64,000 nucleotides of DNA from Siderastrea radians (GCA_964017195.1 OZ024894.1:5420347-5484346), one strand, 5' to 3'. Shown: positions 46,101 to 58,760, counted from the first letter of the stretch. The notes: generated by a model not told the origin, from the letters alone. A program made the numbers and translations.

Positions 46101-48716
46101 AATATTTGTTTATTGGAAAACCGATTCGTTACTTATATTCTGTACCAAGAAAAAAATATCCTGAATGGCATGCATTTGCATTAAAACTAATCGGGATGAG
46201 ATACCCTTCAATTTATACAGAATAACCTATTTTACAATTCCGAAATGAGATGACTTCCATTTCAAACGGACCTTAGTTTGTTCACTGAAAAGGAAATGAG
46301 AGAATTAACACCGAGTTACAAAGAAAATGTCTTTGACCTCGGCGGGATCTTCGAATCAATTCACTGTCGATCTAGGGACCGTTCATTTTTTATGTGGTAG
46401 GGAGGGCTGGTGGGATTTGAGGGGGCCCGGAGATGCCAAAAAATATGGCTTCAAGGGAGGGGGGGGCAGCCGAAAAATATGGTGTAAAGGGGTGATCACC
46501 AAAAAAATTGCCTTTAAGTTTGGTAGTGACAGCATCTATAATGATGCAAACATCAATGCCAGAATGCCAAAAAATAGCTTTTCTAAGGTTCTGAAAATTC
46601 AAAACTTCCCGGGGGTGGGCATGCCCCCGGGCACCCCCTACTTTATTATACACCCAACAACAACTCTACCCCACCAATTGCTTCGTTACAAAATACAGCC
46701 CGGGTAATGTCAAATCTTTTTTGGCCTCTGCTAGTCTATTCTTAAACGATTGAACAACTGATAACAGTGTCCAAAATAATGCTCAAAACCGGCATTAATT
46801 GTCTGTTTAAGTACTTCAGAATGCACTAAATTGCATTAGAGCATCTCTAGATTTTCAAAATCTCCAAGGGAAGATATCCCTGGAACCCTTACCAGGAATT
46901 ATCTTTATCTTGCTCCTGATTAGGAGTGATTATATACTACAATGTTCATCGAAATCGACTTGACTTTAATTTAAACTTTATAAATTTTAGAGTTACTTTA
47001 TCATTTTCTGTTTTTTTGGGGGGCGGGGTCATCCCAAATATTTAGAACTACAAGGGAGGCCAGGTTAAAAATTTCTTATGTAGAGGAGGGGTCATTATCT
47101 GTTACAGAAACTACCCATCAAATCCCACCAGCCCCCCCCCCCCACTGTGCCCCATAAAAAATGAACTGTCCCCGGTAGTCAACAGTATAAGATGAAGGTG
47201 AAAGAAGGTCATGGGAACTAGCATATTTAAGTTACGGCCATGGATTAGTCAAATTATTTGCAATACTTATTTCTTCTGTCGAGACGTGTTGAATCTTTTA
47301 TCAACCAGTTTCTCTTTTCTCTGCAGGTGGTTCATTGTTCACGTGCCCTTCTCTCGATTTATGAGACAGATTTTTTACGTTAGAAATATCGGTCCCTCTC
47401 CTCCCCCCATCCTACGGCTCAGTGATGGCGGCCATATTGAAAATCTTGCCATATTGCCGCTACTGAAGAAACGCCTCTCGAAGATTGTTGTAGCAGACGG
47501 TGGTCATAAAAGCGCGGACGGCGAATGGGGGCAAGCTTTGCTCAAAGCCTTGACACTGGCACGTGATAAACTTCACTGCTCCTTCATTGGTCTAGATGGC
47601 CGTGACGTCATAGAAGATGTCAAAGAGAAGTTTGTCAACACGCCACGGGGTCACCAACCAAGAAGTTACAGGTTGGCATTTTTTTCAATTGAAATATACT
47701 TTAACGCTTTTGAGTCTGTAGCCCCGAATTATTTTGACGTAAGAACAAGTTAACTAAAATGCAATAAGCCACGAACTTCTACCTAATTCTATGTCCCGTC
47801 TTCAAGGGTAGTCCCACTCACAGTCGCAGTTAGTGCAACCTTCGCGAAACTGGTGTTGTATTGAGTTCCTTATTGGTCGAATATGTATTATTTATTACAA
47901 CACACACTTCATTCCACGAGTGTTCGTTGGATGGAAGGTAATAAACAAACTCACGTCCAACAAGCGCGAGTGGAGTAAATGTGTTATTTAATTCTCGACA
48001 GCGGTAATCGTTGTTGAATCTTTTTGCCATAGATTTGGACAAAACCGTTGCTTCGAGGCGAAAACGTTTGACTGAACGCTGCAGCACTGAGATAGCACGC
48101 AATATCCGTATAAGACAAAAGAGCAGGATTGTTCACCGAAAGCCTGTGTGTGAACTAGTTAGAAAACTAGAAGTTCAAAAATTTAACATGACACATGACA
48201 TGACATGACATAACATTTGCTGCTGAGATGTTGGTGTAACAAGATAATTGTTTTTCGTCTAGGTTTAAGGTACACTACTATGAAAAGCCCTCAATTTTCC
48301 AAGAAGGAACCAAAGTTGGCGAAGGAGAAATTTTACTACTTTCTCCAAGACATCCTGACAAAGGGACAAAGAGACAGGAACGCGTGACATGGAAAGAAGC
48401 ATTGCGTGACATCGACGTTGATCTCGAAGCAGGCAATTGGGGAATCGGCCCACAACAAGATGCAGATGAAGTAGACAGCTTAACCTTTTGCTGCTGCGAT
48501 CGTTGTCATGGCAACACCCTCCAAGGGCTGTCAACTGCAATGTGTGGTGCCTTCCCACAACACATCACGGCAAACCAGTTCTTCACGCCACGCATGTTCA
48601 GAGCATACCACTCTGAAGGATATAACGCATGCGTGGAAGCTGAGGCCGCTGAGTTTTTGGGTGCCGTTCATGAAGTGGAGATGAGAAGTTCAACTGAGCA
48701 CCAAACAGGAGTGTAA
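43150..48716 (+). CDS. Patatin-like membrane lipase, copy 2 (complete, 5 exons)
   Basis: Exons 43150-44147, 44713-45217, 45889-46094, 47327-47671 and 48263-48716. All junctions are GT-AG and phases agree, giving about 835 aa. Patatin-family enzymes hydrolyse acyl chains of membrane lipids with a Ser-Asp dyad. The glycine-rich oxyanion loop is FSGGGIRS (residues 8-15) and the nucleophile is Ser40 in SCVSGGGYTG. The Asp is about residue 602 in LSDGGHIENLA (DGG/DGA motif). The dyad is separated by about 560 residues. These include six hydrophobic segments (roughly 90-122, 192-208, 219-241, 248-267, 272-286, 302-322), then a soluble block (exon 2, with SPTEIERLDRPEG) and one or two more membrane segments (exon 3). 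The C-terminal exon has a Cys cluster (TFCCCDRCHG). The enzyme is therefore expected to be an integral membrane protein; which membrane is unknown. An acceptor-like ttttcacctag lies just before 43144 and the frame continues upstream of the ATG, so more 5' coding exons are possible. Confidence 0.85.
45488..45517. other. Perfect short hairpin in intron 2 of lipase copy 2
   Basis: GAGAATCATTTGT and its exact inverse are separated by 4 bases. Not at an exon border; function unknown. Confidence 0.8.
46375..47173. mobile_element. 0.8-kb TIR element in intron 3 of lipase copy 2
   Basis: Left GGGACCGTTCATTTTTTATG and right CATAAAAAATGAACTGTCCC are inverted (18 of 20), followed inward by ggctggtgggattt / aaatcccaccagcc. 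The interior is G-rich with ccaaaaaatat words and has no transposase. Copy 1 lacks it at the equivalent place and has the 3.4-kb-position element instead. Confidence 0.8.
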
Positions 48717-49031
48717 TGATATGCCTGATTTTACGCTTCAAAGATGTCAAGAAGAAGAAGGGGAAAAAAAAAAGACCAAAACTCTCTTGCAACACAGCCG
48801 GGCTTTATTTTTGCAGCTTTACCGCCACAGCTTGGAACTTTTCAGATCTGTTCTCACTTGATAAAATCTCCAACGCGCTTACACTAGCTTCCATAAAGCA
48901 ACTTGAAGAAATAACAACAGCAGCCATTAAGAAGTGATCAATTGAGTGTCGTAAAGCGAAAACTAATTTAAAATTATCACTTTGGCCTATCACAGGAGAC
49001 GTAGACAGTCCAATGAGTCAATCGACCCACA

Positions 49032-49076
49032 ACTTGAAGTAAATTTAACTTGAAGTAAGTTAAATTTACTTCAAGT
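49032..49076. other. Perfect 20-bp-stem hairpin
   Basis: ACTTGAAGTAAATTTAACTT, 5-base loop GAAGT, then the exact inverse. A third acttgaagtaag follows at 49087. It sits in the presumed 3' flank of lipase copy 2. Confidence 0.9.
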
Positions 49077-50029
49077 TATATTTACAACTTGAAGTAAGTG
49101 GCGCTAAGCGCAGAAAAACGTATGCGACAAAAAAGAAAAATTGATTTTGGCTGGTTTAGAAATGGCGCGTGTTTTTAACCAAAGAAAGAGCGTGGTAAAG
49201 CAAAAATTGATATATAGAAAGCGAACCACTCAATTGAAAACGCTGTTTGCGGTTTCCACAACATGTGTGGTATACGGTTTATTACTCTTGCTGTTATAAG
49301 CTGGAACTATTTACTTTTTGGCGCTCATGCAATTGAAAACATACTGGGCCGGTTAATTAAACATATTGGAGACAAGAGGTAGTACACTACATGCTACAAG
49401 AACATTCGTGCGTCCTGGAATGATCTCATCATAAACAGATGAAAAGGTTCATTAATTGCCTTAATCCAGGGTCTTAATTAGACTTTGTTTGAAAAATTGG
49501 TCCTCTATAACTTTGATGTTTGCACAAGTTTTGTGAAGTATTTTAACCTTATTTTGCTTTTGCAGTTGTAAAGTGGAACTATTTACTATTTTGTTTATCT
49601 TATTTCGTTAACATCAGTGATTAAATAAACGCCGACAGTTTCTTGCACTCTCTCACTGGTGCTTCCTTGTTGGAAAAATAAAAAAAATAATGGAAAGATT
49701 TCATATCTCCCACCAGATTTAGTCTTCCCGAGATCATCTCTTCGTAACACGATTTTCACTACGGTGACCGAAAGTGAATAAATGAATATAAGCGGGCGAT
49801 TTTTACATCATGTTTAAGAGTTGTCCGTAAGCATACTGATATTTCTGTGGTAAAAAAAATAACACTTTTTGAAATGCTTTACCAAATGTGCGCTCGTATG
49901 GGAGCGGATATTCCCCGTGACCTCGATATCTTCTCTCCGATCTCGGTCAGCATATTGGATCTTATTTCCCGTTCCCTTTTTCGGAAACATCCTTTTTAAA
50001 AACTTCTCCGGTGTATTCTGAGTAGGCCA

Positions 50030-50190
50030 TTCCCGAGTTGTCTTGTACCTCTTTTTGAAAGGAAGTCTTGGTGCACAGGCTTTCATATGAATATGTTTTG
50101 TCATTTACATTCAAATAAAACTCATTTTCAAATGAAAGGTTGTGCACCAGGCCTCGTTTTGATAAAGAGGCACGAGACAACTCCGAAATG
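50030..50190. repeat. Imperfect inverted repeat (MITE-like)
   Basis: Arms of about 75-80 bases meet near 50104: tcccgagttgtcttgtacct pairs with aggcacgagacaactccgaa, and ttggtgcacaggctttcat with atgaaaggttgtgcaccagg. It may be a small foldback element. Confidence 0.65.
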
Positions 50191-51410
50191 TGGAATTAAA
50201 TGGCCTATTGTCATCTGTTTCTTCGACCTAACGGCCCATATTTGCGTATATACATACACTACTGACACACTGTATACCCAATTTAGTGGAAACCCCTGTA
50301 TACTGCATACCCAAAACCCGCCGACCCTGTCTAAAAGGCAAAGCAATGCTCCACCACCGTTTGAATCATCCTGGTGTAGAGGCCGAAAAAACTGTGACGA
50401 GAACGAGTAGTTTCTTGGCAGAACTGATAAACCTGACATCTTTTTCCTTTTAGGAGTGACTAAGAAAGTGTAGTCGGCCTGGCTACGGCGCAATAAACCA
50501 GAGATTGCTGTTATGTCATCATTTTTTTCTGGGGTACATGTAGTAAGTGAAACTCGGCGTTAAGTACTATTTTGTGAGCACCACAACCTGTCGAAAACAT
50601 TCGCTCCATTGGTCACATGGTGAAAACTACCTAAAAACTAAATAATTCACGAGGAACTTAAATCGCAAATTTTTTCATCGACTGGGTCGGTAAAGTAAGG
50701 TAAGATAAATCACCCACTTCAAAAATTTACACCACTTGAGCTCCTATCTTGAGTGACCGTAATGTATTTTGCACCCTGAGGGGTAGGGGGAAGACCGGCG
50801 GGGTCCAATGCCCCTGGGGCTTTTCTTGTTATGAGACAAGAACTATTCGTCAAAAGGCAAGTGACCCGTTAACAAATGGTTAACGTTAGTCTGATCTTTA
50901 TTTATAACTGTATTGTTAATTTAAAATACTCTTCGTGGCTCAGATTTGAGTCGAAAAATGCAATGATAACGGGCTCACAAGCTTGAGTACCCGTAACCTT
51001 ATCTTCTGTGTTTGTCTCCGTCGGAAACACTTCCTGTTAGGTTCTCACGCAACGTTACTTATTAGGTTTATTACTTGAAGCCGCCTTGAAGGGACGAAGT
51101 TAAAAGACCCAAAGAATGCAACTAAGTTGCGTCTCTTGGATCAATTACTAATTCAAATCTTCTAAAAGTAGTGTTTCAGTTGCAATTGCGGAAGAAACCG
51201 AAAAAACACCTAATAAAATTGTCACCTTTTTACCCACTCCGTTACATCAGTCTGTTGAAACTGTGCATTTTAGAAACCAAACTTAAAAATTAACCATGCG
51301 TAATATGTTCAAACGGAGCCAACTGAATTTCGAACAAAAATTTGGCATCGTAGAAAAACTGGGGAGACGTGGAAGCGTTGCGTGACATCCGGCAAATAAT
51401 ACTAGAATAG

Positions 51411-54400
51411 CAACCTCGTCCCCAGGGTCTTCTCGCTTTTCAAAATGGCGGCTGCTCGGGAGAAGACCCTGGCACACAGCAGATCACGTGTCTCCAACGA
51501 GGATGGAGATGTATTCAAAATGGCGGCTACGGCGAAAAGGGTGAGAAGAATGGGTACGAGATGCTAAGGTGAAGATAAACAAAATGGCGGAAAAAGCTGA
51601 ACTTCAGTTCAAGAAAAAATAGGAAAAACAGACACGTTTTGCATGTAAGAGTCTTAGGAATACGACAAAGTGTTAGAGGTCTTGTTTTTGCTGTTCATTG
51701 TTTCTTTTTTGTTATTTTAAAGTTAGGAGTAATGGGTTTGAGCTTACTCTACTGCGGAACTCCGTACCGCTATTTGATTCAATGTTGCTCAAGTGAACAT
51801 ATTATATTTTTGTTTCATGAGGCTTTAGGCAATAAATTGTCTTATCGTTACATTGTTACAAATCTGGCCTTCTTAAATATTGTTATAAATCCGTCCTTCT
51901 TAACATTATATGCTTCAGCTTTAGACTTTTAAAATATATAAGGCTCAGATTGAGCTTAAAATATAAATCTTATGGAGTGAGCTTAGGCCTTAAATAAAAC
52001 TAGTGCTACAAAATATTTATTCTGTATGGCTTACATCTCTGTGAGTTCAGTGGAAATGACTCATTTATGGAAATGACTCATTAATTTTTGATCTGGCATA
52101 TTCCAAGTGCTGCTTTGGAAGCAGTGATAATCATTTTGACTTTGTTGAATTTATTCAGTGTGCCCATTCTTTGCGCTACAGTTTTGCTTGTACAGTTGTA
52201 GATCTCCAGGGCTTTGTCACTTTCAATATTGTTTTCTACACTTTAGCTTCAGTGAGTCACATTAAACACTAGAACTGAGGAGATTGTGAGACTGTAAACA
52301 ATGGAAAAATAAAACATTTTAACAGTTCTGGAGATAATATTCCCAGGTTTGAAAAAATTTTCTGCTTAACAACTTCAATCAATTGAGTAACCTGCAGCTG
52401 GGTGAAGTTTGAAAGTGTTTCAAAAATAGAAATGAGAAATAGAGGATTGAACTCACCTGAGGGAGTAATACACAAGTGAGTAAAAAACAACTGACGGAAT
52501 TATCATCCAACTGACTGAGTGTAACACAACTTACTGAGTCTGAGACAACTGACTGGGTAATACACAACTGATCGAGTAATGCACAACTGACAGAGAAGTG
52601 CACAACTGACCAATTAATGCACAACTGATGGGGAAGTACACAACTGATCGAGTAATACATAACTGACAGCGTTATCATGCAACCCACTGAATGACACAGA
52701 ACTAGCAGAAAAATGCACAACTGGCCAAGTGATGCATAACTTCCAACTGCAACTTGCAACATGCAACTGACAGAAAGGTTACACAAGTGACCAAGTAATG
52801 CACAACTGACAGGGTAATGCACAACTGATAGAATTATTGTACAACTGACCGAGTGATACACACGGGACCTTTGCATCAAATTCCCTACTCCTCGGGCAAG
52901 GAAAATACATGTAGCCAAATGTCTGAGATATGCCCGGAGGGGAGGGGGGGATGTTGAAGATTCGAATTGATCAGCACATAACCTTAAGTTACAAATCCCA
53001 CTTTTTAGGATGACTTGTTATTTCTTTGAACCTCTGTTGTAACTTTTAGTGGATTTTTGTGGTGTTCTAATTGGATCTGCAAACCCTTTTTATTTGGCTT
53101 AGATTGACATGAGAATAGTTTTAAAGTGGAGACAAGAGATGGGAAATCATTTTAAGAGACCATCAAAAACTGATATCACATAAGAGCACCCCAGGTTGAT
53201 AGCAGTCAATTATGATATTCCTTTCCTTGTTCTTAACTTTAAGCCCCGATATCAACAAACATGTTCTCCTCACTATTCTCTGTAAATGTCTTATGGTACT
53301 ACTTGAGAGAATTCACATAAGTTACATCCAGACATTTTATTTTTGGTGATCATTTCCTTTATTCTCAGGGCCTGTATGTTTGAACAAGTAGTGATATTGT
53401 AAGGAGAAATTAGATGTTTGTTTGTCACTACTGGGGCTTAAAGGCCTAACTACAAATTCCAATTTCAAAACTTCATGAAATCTTTTTCTCTCCTTTTTTC
53501 CCTGAAATCCTCTCTTTCCCATTGAATTAAATTTTTCAAACACTTTCAAACTACACCCAGATAACTCAATTGATTGAAGTTGTTTAGCAGAAAATTTTTC
53601 AAACCTGGGAATATTATACCTAGAACTGGTCTAACATGCAAAGAAGACTTTATCTATCCACTGTTAAATGCTTTATTTCTCCATTATTTACAGTCTCACA
53701 ATCTCCTCAGTTCTAGTATTTAATGAGACTTACTGAAACTAAAGTGTAGAAAACAATATTGAAAGCGACAAAGCCTGGAGATCTGCAACTGTACAAGCAA
53801 AACTGTAGCACAAGGAATGGGCACAAATAAATTCAAGAAAGCCAAAATGATTATCACTGCCTCCAAAGCAGCACCTGGAATATGCCAGATCAAAACTTAG
53901 TTTAACCAGTCCATACAGCACTACTCTTTTCCCATTCCCTTGCACTTTGTTAAATCGAGGTTGCACTGTAAATAAGCTTAAATAAATAAGTAAGTAAATA
54001 AATAAATAAATGAGTCATTTTCTATTAAAGGCCTAAGATTTGTAACAATGTAACGATAAGACAATTTATTACCTAAAGCCTCATGAAACAAAAATATAAT
54101 ATGTTCACTTGAGCAACATTGAATCAAATAGCGGTACGGAGTTCCGCAGTAGAGTAAGCTCAAACCCATTACTCCTAACTTTAAAATAACAAAAAAGAAA
54201 CAATGAACAGCAAAAACAAGACCTCTAACACTTTGTCGTATTCCTAAGACTCTTACATGCAAAACGTGTCTGTTTTTCCTATTTTTTCTTGAACTGAAGT
54301 TCAGCTTTTTCCGCCATTTTGTTTATCTTCACCTTAGCATCTCGTACCCATTCTTCTCACCCTTTTCGCCGTAGCCGCCATTTTGAATACATCTCCATCC

Positions 54401-54490
54401 TCGTTGGAGACACGTGATCTGCTGTGTGCCAGGGTCTTCTCCCGAGCAGCCGCCATTTTGAAAAGCGAGAAGACCCTGGGGACGAGGTTG
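51411..54490. mobile_element. 3.08-kb foldback element with 10-bp target duplication
   Basis: Starts CAACCTCGTCCCCAGGGTCT and ends with the inverse (AGACCCTGGGGACGAGGTTG). ACTAGAATAG flanks both sides (51401-51410, 54491-54500). A 9-11 base duplication with long inverted arms is the Mutator-like (MULE) pattern. Arms of about 1 kb (51411-52470, 53530-54490) are nearly identical; a 77-residue stretch starting MHVRVLGIRQ reads the same outward from both arms and is not evidence for a gene. Each arm has three AAAATGGCGG words (YY1-like). The centre holds a minisatellite. It lies 90 bases before the first visible carboxypeptidase exon. No transposase seen. Confidence 0.88.
52480..52870. repeat. 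CACAACTGA minisatellite
   Basis: About 20 imperfect copies of an 18-20 base unit (CACAACTGACCGAGTAATG) at the centre of the foldback element. The 179-codon minus-strand frame over it, with repeated VSC and LC words, is a by-product of the repeat. Confidence 0.88.
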
Positions 54491-54580
54491 ACTAGAATAG
54501 CGTTGTGTGAGAGCGAGCTACGTAGACAACTTGTTTCGCTGGTTTGACGATAGATGATTTTTTAAATTTAAATTTCACAG

Positions 54581-57565
54581 CTGGACCACTTCAATTTTCA
54601 AAACAATCGAACCTTCCTACAACGCTATTTGGTCGCCACGAAAAACTGGAACAAAGGGGGACCAATCTTTCTCTACACCGGAAATGAAGGAGACATCACG
54701 TTGTTTGCCAACAACACGGTAAGTAGTGAAACCAACTGAACCATTGCGCTCTACAACTTGATATAAGCCGGAATTTACATCGTAAATTTTTGGCAGCCTT
54801 CACTGATTTGTCACGCAATGCTCCCTGCGAAGGCTTTGCGTGACGAGCAAACACTTGGAATAGCTGCGAAGCTAAGGAGGCTGCGTGGATAGCGTTTTGA
54901 ACAGTTTTCAGACTAATCAGTCTGATGAGTTTAATCAAACTTCAACTGATTGGGCAATAACAGTTTTCCTTTTCTCTCAGGGATATTCCAGTGTGTGTTA
55001 CTTGTAATATCGAAATAATAATATTACATAGTTTATTATTGCCTATCACAGAAGAGGTTCGTGAACGTGATATTCGGGTTAGACGTGAGACATGCATGAA
55101 CGATATACGCCTTTAGTAGTGCGTAGTGTCGTGAACGATCTTTTCCAGCCTGCTTTTCAGTAGCGCTGCAATTGTGGATTTAATAATATGTAAAGAACTG
55201 GGGGGAAGGGGGCCTTACACCCTCTCCCTTGGTCTCCTTTACTAACGCATAAAGGCAAGACGTAACATACAATGTGAAAATATGCGCTTTATTCCTTTGA
55301 TTTTACAGATCTTTACAGTGACCCTATGTGAAATAAAGGCTGATTCACTTAATAAGAAACGTTACTGACTGTCTATTTTTAGCCATCCATAATCCCCTGA
55401 GGTCCTCTGACATCTTGTTTTTAATTTTCTCCTCTAGGGATTCATGTGGGACAGTGCTAAAGAGTTCGGAGCCATGTTAGTGTTTGCTGAACATAGATAC
55501 TATGGAAAGTCACTACCGTTTGGTGAAAAATCTTACAAGGTTTTTATATGTAAATATTTTATATTTTGCCATCAAACTGGTCACAACACACAGCGAGCGG
55601 TGACGTTGTCTGAGGAATAGTAGGTTTCTTATTTTTGTGTGCATTTTAGGGACCAAAATATTTGGATTATCTGACCTCCGAACAAGCCTTAGCTGATTTT
55701 GCTGTCCTTTGCTCACCATGTCAAGGTAAGGATAATACAACATCATTGGGCCCTGACGATTACCGTAAAAGCTCTATTAAGCTTACGGGGGGCTTATTTA
55801 ATTTTAAACCTCAGAAAGGGGGGTGGGGAGCTTATTAGAGAGGGGGACTTAAGACGGGGGGGCTTATTTCAAATCATATAATTTAATGAAAGCTCACATA
55901 ATTTTTTAACAAAATTATTTTAGATCGCTGGCTAATAGGGACAAAACTGGTGTCTGTATCACAGAATTGCAAATGTAACATTAAATTTATACTCTAATGT
56001 AATGGTACTTCTGGGAAATGAAGGGCCAACCTTCCCAACAAACTGGCTGGAAAATATTAATAAAGGCTTGTTATAGATCATTTTACAGATATTCAAACTG
56101 AGGGAGGAGCAGGAGGAGGAGGGCTTATTGGAGGGGGGGGGGAGCTTATTACAAAATTTGGTTCAAAAGGGCAACTTAATAGAAAGAGGGCTTAAAAGAG
56201 AGGGGGGATAATAGAGCTTTTACGGTAAGTACTTGGACCAGTCTTTCACGGTTGATGTAAAAAGTCACCCTTGTTGTTGGATTTTAATAATCCTATTGAG
56301 ACCCTCTTAAAAGCAATGCATTGTTTCTTGGAACAACTCAAGCTTCACTTCCCCTGATGATTTGTCAAAGCAGTTTTACAAATTTGTTGGCTGATTATCT
56401 CCTCCGCCAATCAGGTAACAAATGGACGTAATAGCCAACCAGAACGTAGGGCTTGCTGGTTGCTTGACAACCTCGCTTCTACAGAGGCACTGGGCGATAG
56501 ATTCCTTGGGATAACATAAGATATAGGGCGTATGCATGTGACGTCATCACCGCCCTGTTGCTGTACCTTTAACAAAATCCTTTCAGTGTTATGGTACACC
56601 AACATGGTGCCACGCCATTGTCCTTTTAATCTCTAGGGACGTGTTGTATTCGCTTCCTAAATCTCCTGTTTTTATAGGGCACAATTCCAGGAGGAAGTGA
56701 CAGTCCAGTGGTCGCCAGAGGAGGCTCATACGGCTGTAAGAAACACATTATGCCTTGGTTCTTCTTTGGCAACACAGAATGCTCGAACTTGAAGATGTAA
56801 AATACGCACTTAATATTTTTCTGTCTTAGGTATGCTGGCTTCATGGTTTCGTATGAAATACCCAAACATCGTTGTGGGGTAAGTATGGATTACGACTTTT
56901 ACGATTTAACCGTTTCATATTAGTATCAAACTGACAATATTTCGTTAACATTGTATTCTAGGGCCCTCGCTGCTTCAGCACCAATTCTTCAATTTCCTGG
57001 CATGACACCTTGTGAGGTAAGATATTTAAAAATAACACTAAGTTGCTCTTGGCAGATTTTTTTCCAATCCTTTTCACATTCTCTGCCAGCCCCGTAAGGA
57101 CTAGGAACGAGGCCAACCTCGTTTGAGGGAAGGGCTTTGGGAACGAGGTTAGCTTATGAAATTGACCTTGAGAAGGAGATTGAGGGGAGAGTCTTTTATA
57201 AGCGACTTAAATAGACACGAATAACAGATTTAAAGGTGAAAGGGATTTTCGCAGTGATTTTAGTAACCTTTGCAGTATTTTAAAGACTTGCATTGAACTA
57301 AATTTGAACCAAATGACCTTGCATTACCGATGCCACGCTCAAGAAAACCACCAAGCAAGCTGGAAGCTGGACAGTTTTGTTGTTTTTACTTTGATAGATT
57401 ACATTTCTGAAATTTCATATTATTGCTAACAATGAGTTTTTCTTCGTTTAAATTTGTAGAAGTTTTACCAGATCGTGACCAAAGATTTCAATCGTGACGG
57501 AGGAGAATCGTGTGTGAATTCCGTGAAGAAGTTTTGGAATATCGTCAAAACATACGGGAAAACAG
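54581..57565 (+). CDS. PRCP: Lysosomal Pro-X carboxypeptidase-like (peptidase S28), partial and probably disrupted
   Basis: Seven exons are readable: 54581-54718, 55438-55539, 55650-55725, 56678-56735, 56830-56878, 56962-57016 and 57460-57565. Family S28 serine carboxypeptidases cleave after a penultimate proline, in lysosomes or after secretion. Family landmarks in order: [72 protein letters not shown], nucleophile motif GGSYG followed by [16 protein letters not shown], and ALAASAPI. Oddities: the third exon is 76 nt where 75 are needed, an apparent extra T in CCTTTGC (about 55710), so the frame before and after does not join; the Gly after GGSYG is Cys; and Arg precedes GGSYG. The signal-peptide exon upstream and the C-terminal half with the catalytic Asp and His were not found before 60 kb. 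It is either a truncated pseudogene or a gene whose ends lie outside or were displaced by repeats. Confidence 0.72.
55760..56228. mobile_element. 469-bp TIR element in a carboxypeptidase intron
   Basis: Ends TTACCGTAAAAGCTCTATTA and its exact inverse (20/20). Internal GGGG(G)AGCTTATT words repeat in both halves, with G-rich runs (about 56130-56150). No coding content. Confidence 0.9.
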
Positions 57566-57660
57566 GTGATGTCAATCAAAAAATTCTATTTTCTTTATTA
57601 GGAAGAATTAAGTTTTTACTTCCATTAAAACCAGCGCGTCCACTCAATTAAAACATGAAT

Positions 57661-57686
57661 GAATGAAAGAAAGAAAGAAAGAAAGT

Positions 57687-57733
<47 letters not shown>

Positions 57734-57738
57734 GAGGA

Positions 57739-57769
<31 letters not shown>

Positions 57770-57774
57770 GAGGA

Positions 57775-57810
<36 letters not shown>

Positions 57811-57814
57811 AGGA

Positions 57815-57870
<56 letters not shown>

Positions 57871-58018
57871 AGGAAGGAAAGAAAGAAAGAAAGAAAGAAA
57901 GAAAGAAGGAAAGAAAGAAAGAAAGAAAGAAAGAAAGTAAGAAAGAAAGAAAGAAAGAAAGAAAGAAGGAAGGAAAGAAAGGAGGAAAGAAAGAAAGAAA
58001 GAAAGAAAGAAAATAAGA
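57661..58018. repeat. (GAAA)n microsatellite
   Basis: About 355 bases of GAAA tetramers with a few GGAGG/GTAA interruptions, 95 bases after the last visible carboxypeptidase exon. Both-strand reading frames here (KERK, SFFLSF) are repeat artefacts. It abuts directly the 58019 direct repeat. Confidence 0.98.
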
Positions 58019-58497
58019 AAGATCGTTTCCCAAAATTTCAGTTCCTGATTTTAAAAACCCTAAAATAGTTCTGACTACCGCGCAAATCTCTCCATAACTA
58101 CGTTTCCATGTAGGTTTATGTAGGGCACTGCTAAAACTTACGTTTTACCGGCTTTTGCCAAAAATATACCTCAAATGGGAAGGTTTATGTTCCAAAGCGT
58201 TCCTTATAAGAGGAACAGCTACAAAAAAGGCACACTTGTTCCTAAAACAGTGTTAAACGATGATGGCCTTAAATTTATATCAGCAAAACAAGGGTTTTCC
58301 CAGAGCTATCTTATTCCATGATACAAAAGTGAGTCCCTTTGTCCCCGGCATATCCGTGATCTCCGTTGAATGTATACAATCGTGCAAATCAGAACAAACT
58401 AAATAGGAAATAGATCACAGACACAAATGGCGAAACACTCACGCTCAATGAAAAGAGTAAAAAGGAATATCAACTTAAACAAGCTCCAACTACTATT
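58019..58497. repeat. Direct repeat, left copy (matches 63522-64000)
   Basis: Reading line by line against 63522-64000 I find no difference over 479 bases. The right copy continues past the window end. It carries short ggaac/gttcc words, as in the array at 62815-63360, so this left copy looks truncated where the (GAAA)n starts. Confidence 0.95.
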
Positions 58498-58725
58498 CCC
58501 CGCTATCTCCGTTTTATCCGTCATACTAAAGAAATAATTAAACTTTTAGTCAGATCTCAGTAGTCAAAATATCTCAAGTAAAACGGGGATAACGGATACA
58601 ACGGGGACAGAACTTACAGTTCATCAGATCAGCTTCAAGGAATATAAAATAATATAAAGTACAACGGAGACAACGGACACGGCGGGGACACAACTTACAG
58701 TATATGTATAGGAATATATTAACAA

Positions 58726-58760
<35 letters not shown>

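Larger units (their letters stand above)
48717..51400. other. 3' flank of lipase copy 2; no further gene recognised
   Basis: Contains the presumed 3' UTR (possible AATAAA at about 49624) and then unremarkable AT-rich DNA. I looked for the missing 5' exons of the Pro-X carboxypeptidase gene here and saw none. Confidence 0.4.

Noticed and set aside
52379..52918. 179-codon frame on the minus strand with repeated LC/VSC words
   Set aside because: Follows the CACAACTGA minisatellite at the centre of a foldback element; no domain.
51639..54262. Conserved small protein starting MHVRVLGIRQ, present twice
   Set aside because: The two copies are the two inverted arms of one mobile element, so identity reflects the palindrome, not coding constraint.
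57644..58033. Long SFFLSF or KERK-rich reading frames on both strands
   Set aside because: Pure translation of the (GAAA)n microsatellite.
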